From Pseudonocardia sp. EC080619-01 (GTDB lineage Bacteria; Actinomycetota; Actinomycetes; Mycobacteriales; Pseudonocardiaceae), in assembly GCF_001420995.1 (NCBI RefSeq), contig NZ_CP012184.1, positions 4,138,501 through 4,202,500 on the forward strand: DNA of 64,000 nt, written 5' to 3'. The notes beneath the pieces are model-generated. The model was not told the origin of the DNA and did not search any database. It saw only the letters and a list, made by a program, of their open reading frames with translations. A program made the translations under genes and the position numbers. The first letter of the stretch is position 1. The number at the start of each line of letters is the position of its first letter. Of this stretch, positions 48,146 through 56,530 are shown in pieces.

Positions 48146-49191
48146 GCGCGCCGCCGTTCGGGGAACGCCCGGTCAACGAGCCGGTGCACGACGTCCAGCG
48201 GGTCGCCGTGCTCGGCGCCGGCAGCTGGGGCACCGCGTTCGCGAAGGTCCTCGGCGACGCCGGCCGGGAGGTCCGGCTGTGGGCCCGCCGCGCCGAGGTC
48301 GCGGACGCGATCAACTCCGGGCGCCGCAACCCGGACTACCTGCCCGAGATCGAGCTGCCCGCGAAGCTGTCCGCGACCCACGACCCCGCCGAGGCCCTGC
48401 ACGACGCCGACGCCGTGGTCCTCGCGGTCCCGTCGCAGTCGCTGCGGTCGAACCTCGAGCACTGGCGGGGGCTCATCCCGGACGGCGTCACGATCACCAG
48501 CCTGGCCAAGGGCGTCGAGCTGGGGACGCTGAAGCGGATGACCGAGGTGATCGACGACGTCACCGGCGTCGGCGCCGACCGCCTCGCCGTCGTCTCCGGG
48601 CCGAACCTGGCCGCGGAGATCGCGCACGAGGAGCCGACCGCGACCGTCATCGCCTGCCCGGACCACGAGCGCGCGGTGGCCCTGCAGACCGCCTGCGCGA
48701 CCGGCTACTTCCGCGCCTACACCAACACCGACGTGATCGGCGCCGAGCTCGGCGGGGCAGGCAAGAACGTGATCGCGCTGGCCGTCGGCGTCGCGTCCGG
48801 GATGGGGCTCGGCGACAACTCGCGGGCGTCGCTGATCACCCGCGGGCTCGCCGAGATGTCCCGGCTCGGGATGGCGCTCGGTGCCTCCCCGCTGACGTTC
48901 GCCGGGCTGGCCGGGATGGGCGACCTGGTGGCGACCTGCAGCTCGCCGCTGTCGCGCAACCGGACCTTCGGCGAGCAGCTGGGCCGCGGAGCGAGCCTCG
49001 GCGAGGCCGAGCGCGCCAACCACGGCCAGGTCGCCGAGGGCGTGAAGTCCTGCCTGTCGATCTGCGAGCTGGGGGAGCGCAACGGCGTCGAGCTCCCGAT
49101 CGCCGACGCGGTGCGCCGGGTGTGCCACGAGGGGATGACCGCCCGCCAGATGGCCAAGGAGCTGATCTCGCGGGCGCCGAAGCCTGAGTAG
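48142..49191 (+). CDS. gpsA: Glycerol-3-phosphate dehydrogenase [NAD(P)+]
   Basis: A 349-residue enzyme making sn-glycerol-3-phosphate for phospholipids. The Rossmann motif [18 protein letters not shown] is at about 21-38, followed by [11 protein letters not shown], the catalytic Lys in [15 protein letters not shown], and [16 protein letters not shown]. The GTG start overlaps plsC, and a ~20-residue N-terminal extension precedes the conserved part. It corresponds to the gpsA2 position (Rv2982c) of mycobacteria, where plsC is not in this spot. Confidence 0.94.
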   Translation: MSAPPFGERPVNEPVHDVQRVAVLGAGSWGTAFAKVLGDAGREVRLWARRAEVADAINSGRRNPDYLPEIELPAKLSATHDPAEALHDADAVVLAVPSQSLRSNLEHWRGLIPDGVTITSLAKGVELGTLKRMTEVIDDVTGVGADRLAVVSGPNLAAEIAHEEPTATVIACPDHERAVALQTACATGYFRAYTNTDVIGAELGGAGKNVIALAVGVASGMGLGDNSRASLITRGLAEMSRLGMALGASPLTFAGLAGMGDLVATCSSPLSRNRTFGEQLGRGASLGEAERANHGQVAEGVKSCLSICELGERNGVELPIADAVRRVCHEGMTARQMAKELISRAPKPE

Positions 49192-49203
49192 GCGCTTCGC
49201 GCC

Positions 49204-49245
49204 CGTGAGTGGAAAACGCGGTCAGGACCGACACAACCACTCACG
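49204..49245. repeat. Imperfect palindrome after gpsA (GTGAGTGG family, copy 2)
   Basis: CGTGAGTGG (49204-49212) and CCACTCACG (49237-49245) are the outer arms, and CGGTC/GACCG (49219-49223, 49226-49230) the inner stem, with an unpaired middle. Arms and core match the perfect palindrome behind leuB. It lies in the 72-base gap between gpsA and the next gene and may terminate gpsA. Confidence 0.75.
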
Positions 49246-49263
49246 AGCGTAGGGTCACCAGCG

Positions 49264-50391
49264 ATGAGCGGCGACGGCACCAGGTGCGTTCGGGGCGGCG
49301 GGCACGGCGAGCACGGGGTGGGTGAGCCGGTCCATCGTGGACCGGTTCTGACCAGCACCTTCCATCTCGGGCGTCCGGAGCAGGCGGAGTCCGGGACGGA
49401 CTTCTACGCCCGCGCCGACAACCCGACCTGGCGGGAGTACGAGGCCGTCGTCGGTGATCTCGACGGCGGTGCCTGCACGGTCTTCCCGTCCGGCATGGCC
49501 GCGATCGCGGCGGTGCTGCGCGCCTTCGCCTCCACCGACCGTGGTGTGCTGCTGCCCGCCGACGGCTACTACGTCGCCCGGGCGCTCGCCGACGAGGAGC
49601 TCGCGCCGCTCGGGGTGCCGGTCGCGTACTGCCCGACGGCGGGGGACTGGGCGTCCGCGATCGCCGAGCACCGGCCCGGGCTGGTGCTGCTGGAGACGCC
49701 GTCGAACCCGGGGCTGGAGGTCTGCGACATCACCGCGATCGCCGAGGCCGCGCACGCGGCCGGCGCGGTCGTCGCCGTCGACAACACCACCGCGACGCCG
49801 CTCGGGCAGCGGCCGCTGGACCTGGGGGCCGACGTCGTCGTCGCGTCCGACACGAAGGCGCTGTCCGGGCACGGCGACCTGCTCGTCGGGCACGTCAGCA
49901 CGGCGGGCCCGGTGCACGCGGAGCGGATCCGCGGCTTCCGGACCCGCGGCGGCGCGATCGCCGGGCCGATGGAGACCTGGCTGGCGCTGCGCGGCCTGGC
50001 CACCCTCGACCTGCGGCTCGCCCGGCAGGCGGAGAACGCCCGCGCGGTGGCGGTGGCGCTGCGCGAGGCAGCGGCGGCGGGCACCGTCGCGGTGTCCGAC
50101 GTCCGCTGGCCCGGTCTGGCCGACGACCCGTCGCACGCGCCGGCGTCGCGTCAGATGCGGCGCTGGAACGGCGTCCTGCGGTTCACCCTGCCCGACGTGC
50201 ACGCGGTGTCGGAGTTCCTGGACCGCACCACGCTCGTCGACTCGGCGACCAGCTTCGGCGGCACCCGCACCGCCGCCGACCGGCGGTCCCGCTGGGGCGA
50301 CGCCGTCCCCGACGGCCTGGTCCGGCTGTCCTGCGGGATCGAGGACACCGACGACCTGGTCGCCGACGTCCTCGGGGCGCTCCGCGCCTAG
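49264..50391 (+). CDS. Cystathionine gamma-lyase/synthase-type PLP enzyme
   Basis: A 375-residue fold-type I PLP enzyme of the trans-sulfuration family: HRGPVLTSTFHLG near the N-terminus, YARADNPTWREYEAVVGDLDGG, FPSGMAAIAAVL, ETPSNPGLEVCDI, VDNTTATPLGQRPLDLGADVV and the PLP-binding Lys in ASDTKALSGHGD. It is likely to split or form cystathionine or a related thioether; lyase versus synthase cannot be decided. TAGGGT ends 8 bases before the ATG, without a Shine-Dalgarno. Its TAG overlaps the stop of the convergent alcohol dehydrogenase by four bases (CTAG). Confidence 0.85.
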   Translation: MSGDGTRCVRGGGHGEHGVGEPVHRGPVLTSTFHLGRPEQAESGTDFYARADNPTWREYEAVVGDLDGGACTVFPSGMAAIAAVLRAFASTDRGVLLPADGYYVARALADEELAPLGVPVAYCPTAGDWASAIAEHRPGLVLLETPSNPGLEVCDITAIAEAAHAAGAVVAVDNTTATPLGQRPLDLGADVVVASDTKALSGHGDLLVGHVSTAGPVHAERIRGFRTRGGAIAGPMETWLALRGLATLDLRLARQAENARAVAVALREAAAAGTVAVSDVRWPGLADDPSHAPASRQMRRWNGVLRFTLPDVHAVSEFLDRTTLVDSATSFGGTRTAADRRSRWGDAVPDGLVRLSCGIEDTDDLVADVLGALRA

Positions 50392-51584
50392 ACGGAGCCC
50401 GCCGGCGCGAGGAGGACCTTCACTGCGCCGTCCCGCTTCTCCTGGAACATCCGGTAGGCGTCGGGCGCCTGCTCCAGCGGCATCCGGTGGGTGGCGAACT
50501 CGTCGACGCCGAGCGGGTCGTCGTCGCAGAGCAGGGGGATCAGGTCGGGGACCCACCGCCACACGTTGGCCTGCCCCATCCGGAGCTGGATCTGCTTGTC
50601 GAACAGCGTCAGCATCGGCATCGGCGTGGCGGAGCCGCCGTACACCCCGGAGAGCGAGATCGTCCCGCCCCGGCGGACGAGATCGATAGCCAGGTCCAGT
50701 GCCGATGTGCGGTCGGTGCCCGCGGTCTCCATCAGCTTCTGCCCGAGCGCGGTCGGCAGGGCGGCGGCCAGCTTCTGCCCCGCGGTCGCGACGGGCGAGC
50801 CGTGAGCCTCCATCCCGACGGCGTCGATCACCGCGTCGGCGCCCCTGCCGTCGGTCAGCGTCCGCACCACCTCCCGGACCGCCTCGTCGCCGTCCCGCAG
50901 GTCGAGAGCCGTGGTCCCCCGGCGCTCGACACGGCGCAGGCGCTCGGGCTCGAGATCGACCCCGACCACCTGCCGCACCCCGAGATGCCGGGCGACCCGG
51001 GTACACATGTCACCGATCGGACCGAGCCCGAGGACGACGAGCGTGCCGTTCCGGGGCGTGTCCGCGTACTGCACCGCCTGGTACGCGGTGGGGAGAACGT
51101 CGGACAGGAACACGAAGCGCTCGTCGGGCGGGCCGTCCGGGACCCGGATCGGCAGGGAGTTGCCGAACGGCACGCGCAGGTACTCGGCCTGCCCGCCCGG
51201 GACCTGTCCGTAGAGCTTGGTGTAGCCGAACAGCGAGGCACCGGTGCCCATCTCGCGGTTCTGGGTGGTCTCGCACTGCGACTGCAGCCCCTGTCCGCAG
51301 TTCGCACAGGTTCCGCAGCTGACGTTGAACGGGATGACCACGCGATCGCCCACCGCCAGCTCGGTGACGGCGGAGCCGGTCTCGGCGACGACCCCCATCG
51401 GCTCGTGCCCGAGGATGTCCCCGGCCGTGAGGTACGGCCCGAGCACCTCATAGAGGTGCAGGTCGGAGCCGCACAGACCGGTGCTGGTGATCTTCACGAT
51501 CACGTCGTCGGGTTTCTCGACGATCGGATCGGGGACGGTGTCGACCCGGACGTCACGACGCCCGTGCCAGGTCAGTGCACGCAT
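50388..51584 (-). CDS. Zinc-dependent alcohol dehydrogenase (formaldehyde/threonine-dehydrogenase-like)
   Basis: A 398-residue medium-chain dehydrogenase. The catalytic zinc site includes CGSDLHLYE and GHEPMGVV; the structural zinc site is CGTCANCGQGLQSQC; the NAD-binding motif is VLGLGPIGDMCTRVA followed by VDLEPERL. The long insert after the structural zinc (TGASLFGYTKLYGQVPGGQAEY) is typical of glutathione-independent formaldehyde dehydrogenase relatives. Substrate unknown. A SigF/SigB-like promoter lies upstream, suggesting general-stress control independent of the preceding SDR gene. Confidence 0.87.
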   Translation of the reverse strand: MRALTWHGRRDVRVDTVPDPIVEKPDDVIVKITSTGLCGSDLHLYEVLGPYLTAGDILGHEPMGVVAETGSAVTELAVGDRVVIPFNVSCGTCANCGQGLQSQCETTQNREMGTGASLFGYTKLYGQVPGGQAEYLRVPFGNSLPIRVPDGPPDERFVFLSDVLPTAYQAVQYADTPRNGTLVVLGLGPIGDMCTRVARHLGVRQVVGVDLEPERLRRVERRGTTALDLRDGDEAVREVVRTLTDGRGADAVIDAVGMEAHGSPVATAGQKLAAALPTALGQKLMETAGTDRTSALDLAIDLVRRGGTISLSGVYGGSATPMPMLTLFDKQIQLRMGQANVWRWVPDLIPLLCDDDPLGVDEFATHRMPLEQAPDAYRMFQEKRDGAVKVLLAPAGSV

Positions 51585-51621
51585 CGGTGCTCCTCTCCGT
51601 TCGTGCCGGTCGCGCGGCCGC

Positions 51622-51646
51622 CTACCCGGGCCCCGGATGTGGAAAC
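51622..51646 (-). promoter_or_regulatory. SigF/SigB-like promoter of the alcohol dehydrogenase
   Basis: On the minus strand, GTTT (51646-51643) and GGGTAG (51627-51622) are separated by 15 bases, matching the GTTT-N15-17-GGGTA pattern of actinobacterial stress sigma factors. It lies in the 67-base gap after the SDR gene. Confidence 0.5.
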
Positions 51647-51651
51647 AGGAC

Positions 51652-52548
51652 TCAGGTGATGGGAGCCCCTCCGGTGACCCCCACGACCTCCGAGGTCATG
51701 TAGCTCGACTCCTGCGAGGCGAGGAAGACGTAGAACGGCGCCAGCTCGGCGGGCTGTGCGGCCCGCCCCATCGGTGCCTGCGCGCCGAACGACTCGAGCT
51801 TCTTCTCGTCCATCGTCGCCGGGATCAAGGGGGTCCAGACCGGCCCGGGGGCCACCGCGTTCACCCGGATCCCTCGCCCGATCAGGTTGTGGCCGAGCCC
51901 CTGCACCATGTTCGCGACCGCCGCCTTCGACGCCGCGTAGTCCAGGAGGTGCACCGACGGCTGGAACGCCTGCACCGACGAGCTCGCGATGATCGACGCG
52001 CCCGGCCGCATATGGGGAACGGCGGCCTTGGCGAGCCAGAACAGGGCGTACACGTTGGTCTTCATCACCCGGTCGAACTGTTCGGTGGTGATGTCGTCGA
52101 GTCCCTTGTCCTGCGACATCTGGTAGGCGGCGTTGCTGACGAGCACGTCGATCCCGCCGAGCTCGTCCACCGTGCGGTGCACGATGTCGCGGCAGGTCTC
52201 CTCCCGCCGGACGTCGGCCGGCACGGTGACCGCCCGGCGGCCCGCCTCCCGCACCCAGCTCGCGGTCTCCGCGGCGTCGTCGGCCTCCGCCTCCAGGTGG
52301 GTGACCACCACGTCGGCACCCTCCCGGGCGAAGGCGATCGCCACCGCCCGCCCGATCCCGGAGTCACCTCCGGTGATCACCGCCTTCTTCCCCTCAAGAC
52401 GTCCGGTGCCGCGGTAGGTCCGCTCCCCGTGGTCGGGCCACACGTCCAGGTCGGCCGTGCGTCCTGGGTGCTCGACGGTCCGATCACCGCTGCCGGGTGC
52501 CGAGTACTGCGCGACCGGGTCCTGTTGCCGGAACTGGTCCTGGCCCAT
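51652..52548 (-). CDS. Short-chain dehydrogenase/reductase (general-stress YhxD/YhdF-like)
   Basis: A 298-residue SDR with a ~45-residue N-terminal extension typical of the stress-induced subgroup (MGQDQFRQQDPVAQYSAPGS). Cofactor motif ITGGDSGIGRAVAIAFAREGADVV, structural NAAY, catalytic Ser in IIASSSVQAF and Tyr-x3-Lys in LLDYAASKAAVAN. The ending TSEVVGVTGGAPIT is typical. A strong AAGGAGGAT 4-5 bases before ATG 52548 rules out the longer upstream frame. Substrate unknown. Neighbours also look stress-related. Confidence 0.87.
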   Translation of the reverse strand: MGQDQFRQQDPVAQYSAPGSGDRTVEHPGRTADLDVWPDHGERTYRGTGRLEGKKAVITGGDSGIGRAVAIAFAREGADVVVTHLEAEADDAAETASWVREAGRRAVTVPADVRREETCRDIVHRTVDELGGIDVLVSNAAYQMSQDKGLDDITTEQFDRVMKTNVYALFWLAKAAVPHMRPGASIIASSSVQAFQPSVHLLDYAASKAAVANMVQGLGHNLIGRGIRVNAVAPGPVWTPLIPATMDEKKLESFGAQAPMGRAAQPAELAPFYVFLASQESSYMTSEVVGVTGGAPIT

Positions 52549-52934
52549 CCGATCCTCCTTCTCCGCCCACCGGGGACCCGCGGGCTCCCCGGTGCCGGTG
52601 TCGTCGACGTCCAGCGGGTCCCCCGAGGCGCGCGGCGGAAACGTGAGCCCCCGTCCCGGGAGGGCGCGGTGCCACCTCATGCCGTCCACCGGTTTGCCGT
52701 CCGGGACGTCGGGGGTACTCGACGGGACGGCGCGGGACACCGGCTGACGGCCGTGTCCCGGCCGTGCAGAGGCCGAACGGGCATCACCCCGGTGACGGCC
52801 GGTCCGGCTCCGATCTTCGTGTGCGTCCTCGACCGTCGAACCACGAGCGGGAGGTAGAGCGCAGCGCATGTCGCTTCGACTCTGCTGATCCGCAGCTCTC
52901 GCAGCTGTGACCGCTCCGGATCGGAGGACCCGGA
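52549..52934 (+). promoter_or_regulatory. Divergent control region with SigF/SigB-like promoter for the GAF-ANTAR gene
   Basis: 386 bases without a supported gene. On the plus strand GTTT (52692-52695) and GGGTAC (52713-52718) are 17 bases apart, a good stress-sigma match about 200 bases before the GAF-ANTAR ATG. On the minus strand toward the SDR there is a weaker GTTT...GGGGAC arrangement around 52624-52648. A GGAGGA before the plus-strand gene is at about 52924. Confidence 0.45.
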
Positions 52935-53672
52935 ATGAACACAACCGGCGACGACCACGTCGTCGCGTCGCTGAGCCGGGCGGCGCAGGCGCTGCTCCGG
53001 CGGGACGACCCCGAGGACCTCGACAGGGTGTTCGCCGGCATCGTCGGTGCGGCCGTCGACACGGTTCCGGGAGCCGACGGCGGCGGGGGGACCGTGGCCG
53101 ACCGGTCGCGGATCACCTCACGTCATCCGACCGGGACCGACGTGCACGTTCTCGACGACCTGCAGGCGCAGTTCGGAGAGGGCCCGTGTATCGACGCCGC
53201 GGCCCGGGGGGCCGACGGTGCCACGATCTACGCCCCGGACCTCGGAGGGGTCAAGGCGCAGCAGGAGTGGCCGGTCTTCGGGCCTGCCGCGGTCGAGAAG
53301 GGCTTCCGTTCTTTACTGTCCACACCCCTGGTGATCCAGCCCGGGCAGCGGTCCGCCCTGAATCTGTACGCCTACGCGCCGGACGCCTTCGACGAGTCCG
53401 CGACGACCCTGGCCCGGCTGTTCGCCCTCCAGGCCGCGGTCCTTCTCCACGGGGAGGACAAGGCTGCGCACCTGCGCGTCGCTCTCGAGAGCCGTGACGT
53501 CATCGGTCAGGCCAAAGGGATCCTGCAGGAACGCTTCGACGTCGACGACACCGACGCCTTCCAGATGATGGTCCGCTCGTCACAGGACACCAACATGAAG
53601 CTCGCCGACATCGCCGAGTGGCTCGTCCGCAATCGGCGACGCACCCGGCCGGGATCTGACCCGGGCACCTGA
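52935..53672 (+). CDS. GAF-ANTAR transcription antiterminator
   Basis: A 245-residue regulator. Residues ~5-165 form a GAF sensor domain (LDDLQAQFGEGPCIDAA; FRSLLSTPLVI; LNLYAYAPDAFDESA). Residues ~175-235 form an ANTAR RNA-binding domain (RVALESRDVIGQAKGILQERF, with the conserved Ala and aromatic residues, then EWLV). ANTAR proteins bind paired hairpins in nascent RNA and prevent termination. The RNA target is unknown. GGAGGA lies 8 bases before the ATG. It faces away from a stress-type SDR and has its own candidate stress promoter. Confidence 0.9.
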   Translation: MNTTGDDHVVASLSRAAQALLRRDDPEDLDRVFAGIVGAAVDTVPGADGGGGTVADRSRITSRHPTGTDVHVLDDLQAQFGEGPCIDAAARGADGATIYAPDLGGVKAQQEWPVFGPAAVEKGFRSLLSTPLVIQPGQRSALNLYAYAPDAFDESATTLARLFALQAAVLLHGEDKAAHLRVALESRDVIGQAKGILQERFDVDDTDAFQMMVRSSQDTNMKLADIAEWLVRNRRRTRPGSDPGT

Positions 53673-53738
53673 TGCCGCTGCGGTCCCGGCGTCGGACACC
53701 GAGTGCGGTCCGCGTCGGGCGGCGGGCCCGCGGGAGGC

Positions 53739-53921
53739 TCAGCGTTCGCCCAACCAGCCCTGGAGCTCGGCGGGCTGCAGGTCGCAGTACGGGCACACCG
53801 CGACGAAGTGCGGCGCGCCGGGCCCGGTGACCTGCAGGCGCTCGCGGGCGCCGCGGCGGCCGCAGCAGGTGCAGGCGGAGTCGCGCGCCGTCGTCCTGTC
53901 GTCGACCGTGTTCTCGTCCAT
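53739..53921 (-). CDS. Small Cys-rich, zinc-ribbon-like protein
   Basis: A 60-residue protein not assigned to a named family. CTCCGRRG near residue 18 and CPYC near residue 44 give two CxxC pairs spaced like a rubredoxin-type zinc ribbon, followed by LQPAELQGWLGER. The frame is open upstream, but the ATG at 53921 gives a compact acidic N-terminus (MDENTVDD). It probably binds zinc; partner unknown. It converges on the GAF-ANTAR gene. Confidence 0.55.
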   Translation of the reverse strand: MDENTVDDRTTARDSACTCCGRRGARERLQVTGPGAPHFVAVCPYCDLQPAELQGWLGER

Positions 53922-54193
53922 ATGCCGTGTATAACCGCCGACACGGTGTCGCCACACGCGGCTGTGGCGGACTCCACGCCCCCGGTGAAGCAAGCGTTTC
54001 CGCTGGTTACGGCGGTGTGACCCGGGTCGCTCGGGGTCTGACGCGGGCCGCGGACAGGGATACGCGGGCCACCCTGGTCCGTCGGCGGGAACCCGCCGGA
54101 CACGCGCCGGCGGTTCCGATATCACACTCGCGAAACCTCGCTTCCGTATGGTCGACTACAAGCCGGACCTCGAGCAGTCGCGGAGGTGGTCGC

Positions 54194-54847
54194 GTGCCGC
54201 ACCGACAACCCGTCCCCCATGGTGCCGAGTCCGTCGTCGCCCCCGATCTGCGAGCGGTCGATCCGCTCCCCGACGACGGCATCCCCGAAGATCACCTCCC
54301 GGCACCGGGGATCGAGCCGCTGACCACGGCTCCGGTCCCGACGGGGTCCCGGGTCCTGCTCCTCAACGCCAGTTTCGAACCGCTGGCCGTCGTCACGTCG
54401 AAACGTGCGATCTGCCTGCTGCTCTCCGGCAAGGCCGAGTGTCTCCAGGAGGCGCTGGAGGGCACCTCGTTCCACTCGGAGAGCCTCACCCTCCCCGCTC
54501 CCTCGGTGCTGCGCCTGTCCCGCTACGTCCGCGTCCCCTACCGGCGCGCGGTCCCGATGACCCGGGCCGGGGTGCTGCGGCGCGACAGCCGTCGCTGCGC
54601 CTACTGCACGAAGCGTGCCGACACCATCGACCACGTGATCCCGCGCAGCCGCGGTGGCGCGCACAGCTGGGAGAACTGCGTCGCCGCCTGCAAGGCGTGC
54701 AACTCGCGCAAGGCGGACCGGCTCGTGGAGGAGATCGGCTGGACGCTGCGGACGAAGCCCGGCCCGCCGAAGCGGAACGGGGCCGGCGTGCTCGTGCTGG
54801 CGGTCGAGCCGCTGCCGGCGTGGGAGCCGTGGTTGTCGGCGGCCTGA
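54194..54847 (+). CDS. HNH endonuclease family protein
   Basis: A 217-residue protein. The C-terminal HNH domain is intact: CAYCTKRADTIDHVIPRSRGGAHSWENCVAACKACNSRKADR gives two CxxC zinc pairs, the catalytic His in IDHV and the Asn in WENC (written here in register). The N-terminal half (VLLLNASFEPLAVVTSKRAICLLLSGKAE) is the conserved extension of chromosomal actinobacterial HNH proteins, so this is a resident gene rather than a homing or restriction enzyme. GTG 54194 is fixed by GGAGG 7 bases upstream. Biological role unclear. Confidence 0.85.
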   Translation: MPHRQPVPHGAESVVAPDLRAVDPLPDDGIPEDHLPAPGIEPLTTAPVPTGSRVLLLNASFEPLAVVTSKRAICLLLSGKAECLQEALEGTSFHSESLTLPAPSVLRLSRYVRVPYRRAVPMTRAGVLRRDSRRCAYCTKRADTIDHVIPRSRGGAHSWENCVAACKACNSRKADRLVEEIGWTLRTKPGPPKRNGAGVLVLAVEPLPAWEPWLSAA

Positions 54848-54857
54848 GCGGGGCCGG

Positions 54858-55142
54858 TCAGGACCGGCGGGCCCGCCGCCGGCGCCGACGCGTGGTGCCC
54901 GGGTCGGCCGCGGCGCGGAACGCGCGGCAGGAGGTGCCGCAGATCCCGCAGTCGGTCCCGGGGCGGTAGTGCTCGTGGACGTCCTGCTCGTGCCCGCACC
55001 GGCAGAGCGCGGTCGTGGGCGTGGCCGGTACGGCGGGGGGAGTGGCCGAGGTGTTCTCGGCGTCGGTCGCGGCCCGCGGCGCCGGGATCGCGTCGGCGGT
55101 CGTGGCGGACACGCTCGCGGCGGTGTCGTGGGCGGTGCTCAT
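54858..55142 (-). CDS. Small protein with C-terminal Cys/His cluster and basic tail
   Basis: A 94-residue unrecognised protein. The first ~45 residues are Ala/Thr/Pro-rich and probably disordered. CRCGHEQDVHEHY and CGICGTSCRAF then carry five cysteines and several histidines, likely a metal site, and the end is a run of arginines. GGAGGAGC lies before the ATG. It converges on the HNH gene, with a GCCGGTC/GACCGGC hairpin between (54853-54868). Composition alone cannot tell function; nucleic-acid binding is possible. Confidence 0.55.
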   Translation of the reverse strand: MSTAHDTAASVSATTADAIPAPRAATDAENTSATPPAVPATPTTALCRCGHEQDVHEHYRPGTDCGICGTSCRAFRAAADPGTTRRRRRRARRS

Positions 55143-55424
55143 CGGTAGCTCCTCCAGCCGGTCGCACGGCCCGGGCGGCCGTTCTGCTTCTGTCTCGCCT
55201 ACTCCGGTCGGCGGATTAGCGATCCGGCCGGTGGTTCACTCCAATTGATGACACCGGGCGCACCTCCGTTCACCATGCGTCGCTGTGGATCTCTGACCTG
55301 CGACGATGCGTAGTCGTCCCGTCGATTCCGACGACGCGCCGAACCCCGCGGTAACGACGCGCGTCCTACGACGACGAGAGGACCGGACCGGCCGACGGTC
55401 CGGAACGGTCCCGGAAGGATCCCG

Positions 55425-56462
55425 ATGCGCAACGTGGTCACCCCACCCCCCGTGAAGCCCCGCCGTACCGGGCGCCGGCTGCTGGTCACCTTCGGAGCCC
55501 TCGTGCTCGTGCTGCTGCTCGTGGTGGGCGGCGGGCTCGTGTACCTGGTGTCGAGCGTCGGCAACGACGTCCCGCGCATCCCGGGCGCCTTCCAGGGCCT
55601 CGACGCCGGCGACCGTCCGGCGACCTTCGGCGGCACGACGTTCCTGCTCGTCGGCACCGACTCCCGTTCGGACGTCCCGACGACCGGCAGCGGCGCCGAG
55701 GAGGGCGTCGACGCCGGGTCCGAGCGCAGTGACGTCATCATGCTCGGCACCTTCGCGCCGGACGGGCAGAGCGCCTCGGTCGTCTCGATCCCGCGCGACT
55801 CCTGGGTGGACATCCCCGGCCGCGGCATGAACAAGATCAACGCCGCCTACGCGTTCGGCGGGCCGTCGCTGCTGATCGGGACGGTCGAGCAGCTGACGGG
55901 CGTGCGCGTCGACCACTTCGGGGTCGTCGACTTCGCCGGGTTCACCTCGCTCGTCGACTCCGTCGGCGGGATCGACGTGACGGTCGCGCGGGCCACGAGC
56001 AACGCCGGCGTCGACTTCGTCCAGGGCGAGAACCACCTCGACGGTGCGCAGGCCCTGGCCTACGTCCGGCAGCGCTACGACCTGCCCAACGGCGACATCG
56101 ACCGCGCCGCGCGCCAGCAGAACGCGATGAAGGCGCTGCTGGAGCAGGTGCAGCGCAAGGCGACGACCGACCCGGCCGCGCTGTACACGTTCGCGACGAG
56201 CGTGGGTGACGCGGTGAGCATCGACGACTCGCTGTCCAACACCGGCCTGGTGCAGCTGGCGGTGGAGAACCGCAATCTGCGCGGCTCCGACGTCAGCTTC
56301 CTGACGGCGCCGGTCGCCGGCCTGGGCCGGGAGGGCGCGCAGTCGGTGGTGTACCTCGACGACCAGCGCGGCCCGCAGCTGTGGGACGCGATCCGGAACG
56401 GGTCGGTCGAGCAGTACGCCGACGCGAACCCGTCCGAGACGCTCAGCGGCACCCCGTCCTGA
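55425..56462 (+). CDS. LytR-CpsA-Psr (LCP) family cell-wall glycopolymer ligase
   Basis: A 345-residue protein: a basic cytoplasmic tail, one transmembrane helix (about residues 20-45), then the extracytoplasmic LCP domain with TTFLLVGTDSRSD, SDVIMLGTF, VVSIPRDSWVDIP, NKINAAYAFGGP and YVRQRYDLPNGDIDRAARQQ, which contain the conserved Arg and Asp residues binding the polyprenyl-pyrophosphate head group. LCP enzymes transfer lipid-linked glycans to peptidoglycan. Its place before a polysaccharide locus suggests it anchors that polymer or arabinogalactan. It is followed directly by a strong terminator. Confidence 0.9.
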   Translation: MRNVVTPPPVKPRRTGRRLLVTFGALVLVLLLVVGGGLVYLVSSVGNDVPRIPGAFQGLDAGDRPATFGGTTFLLVGTDSRSDVPTTGSGAEEGVDAGSERSDVIMLGTFAPDGQSASVVSIPRDSWVDIPGRGMNKINAAYAFGGPSLLIGTVEQLTGVRVDHFGVVDFAGFTSLVDSVGGIDVTVARATSNAGVDFVQGENHLDGAQALAYVRQRYDLPNGDIDRAARQQNAMKALLEQVQRKATTDPAALYTFATSVGDAVSIDDSLSNTGLVQLAVENRNLRGSDVSFLTAPVAGLGREGAQSVVYLDDQRGPQLWDAIRNGSVEQYADANPSETLSGTPS

Positions 56463-56467
56463 GACGC

Positions 56468-56506
56468 ACGACGGGCCGGTACGCAGCTCGCGTACCGGCC
56501 CGTCGT
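56468..56506 (+). terminator. Strong hairpin after the LCP gene
   Basis: A perfect 17-bp stem (56468-56484 with 56490-56506) around AGCTC, starting 5 bases after the stop. It also lies in the convergent gap before the cytidylyltransferase gene, so it can serve both strands. Confidence 0.8.
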
Positions 56507-56530
56507 CGTCCGTGGGGGCGCCTCAGGGCG

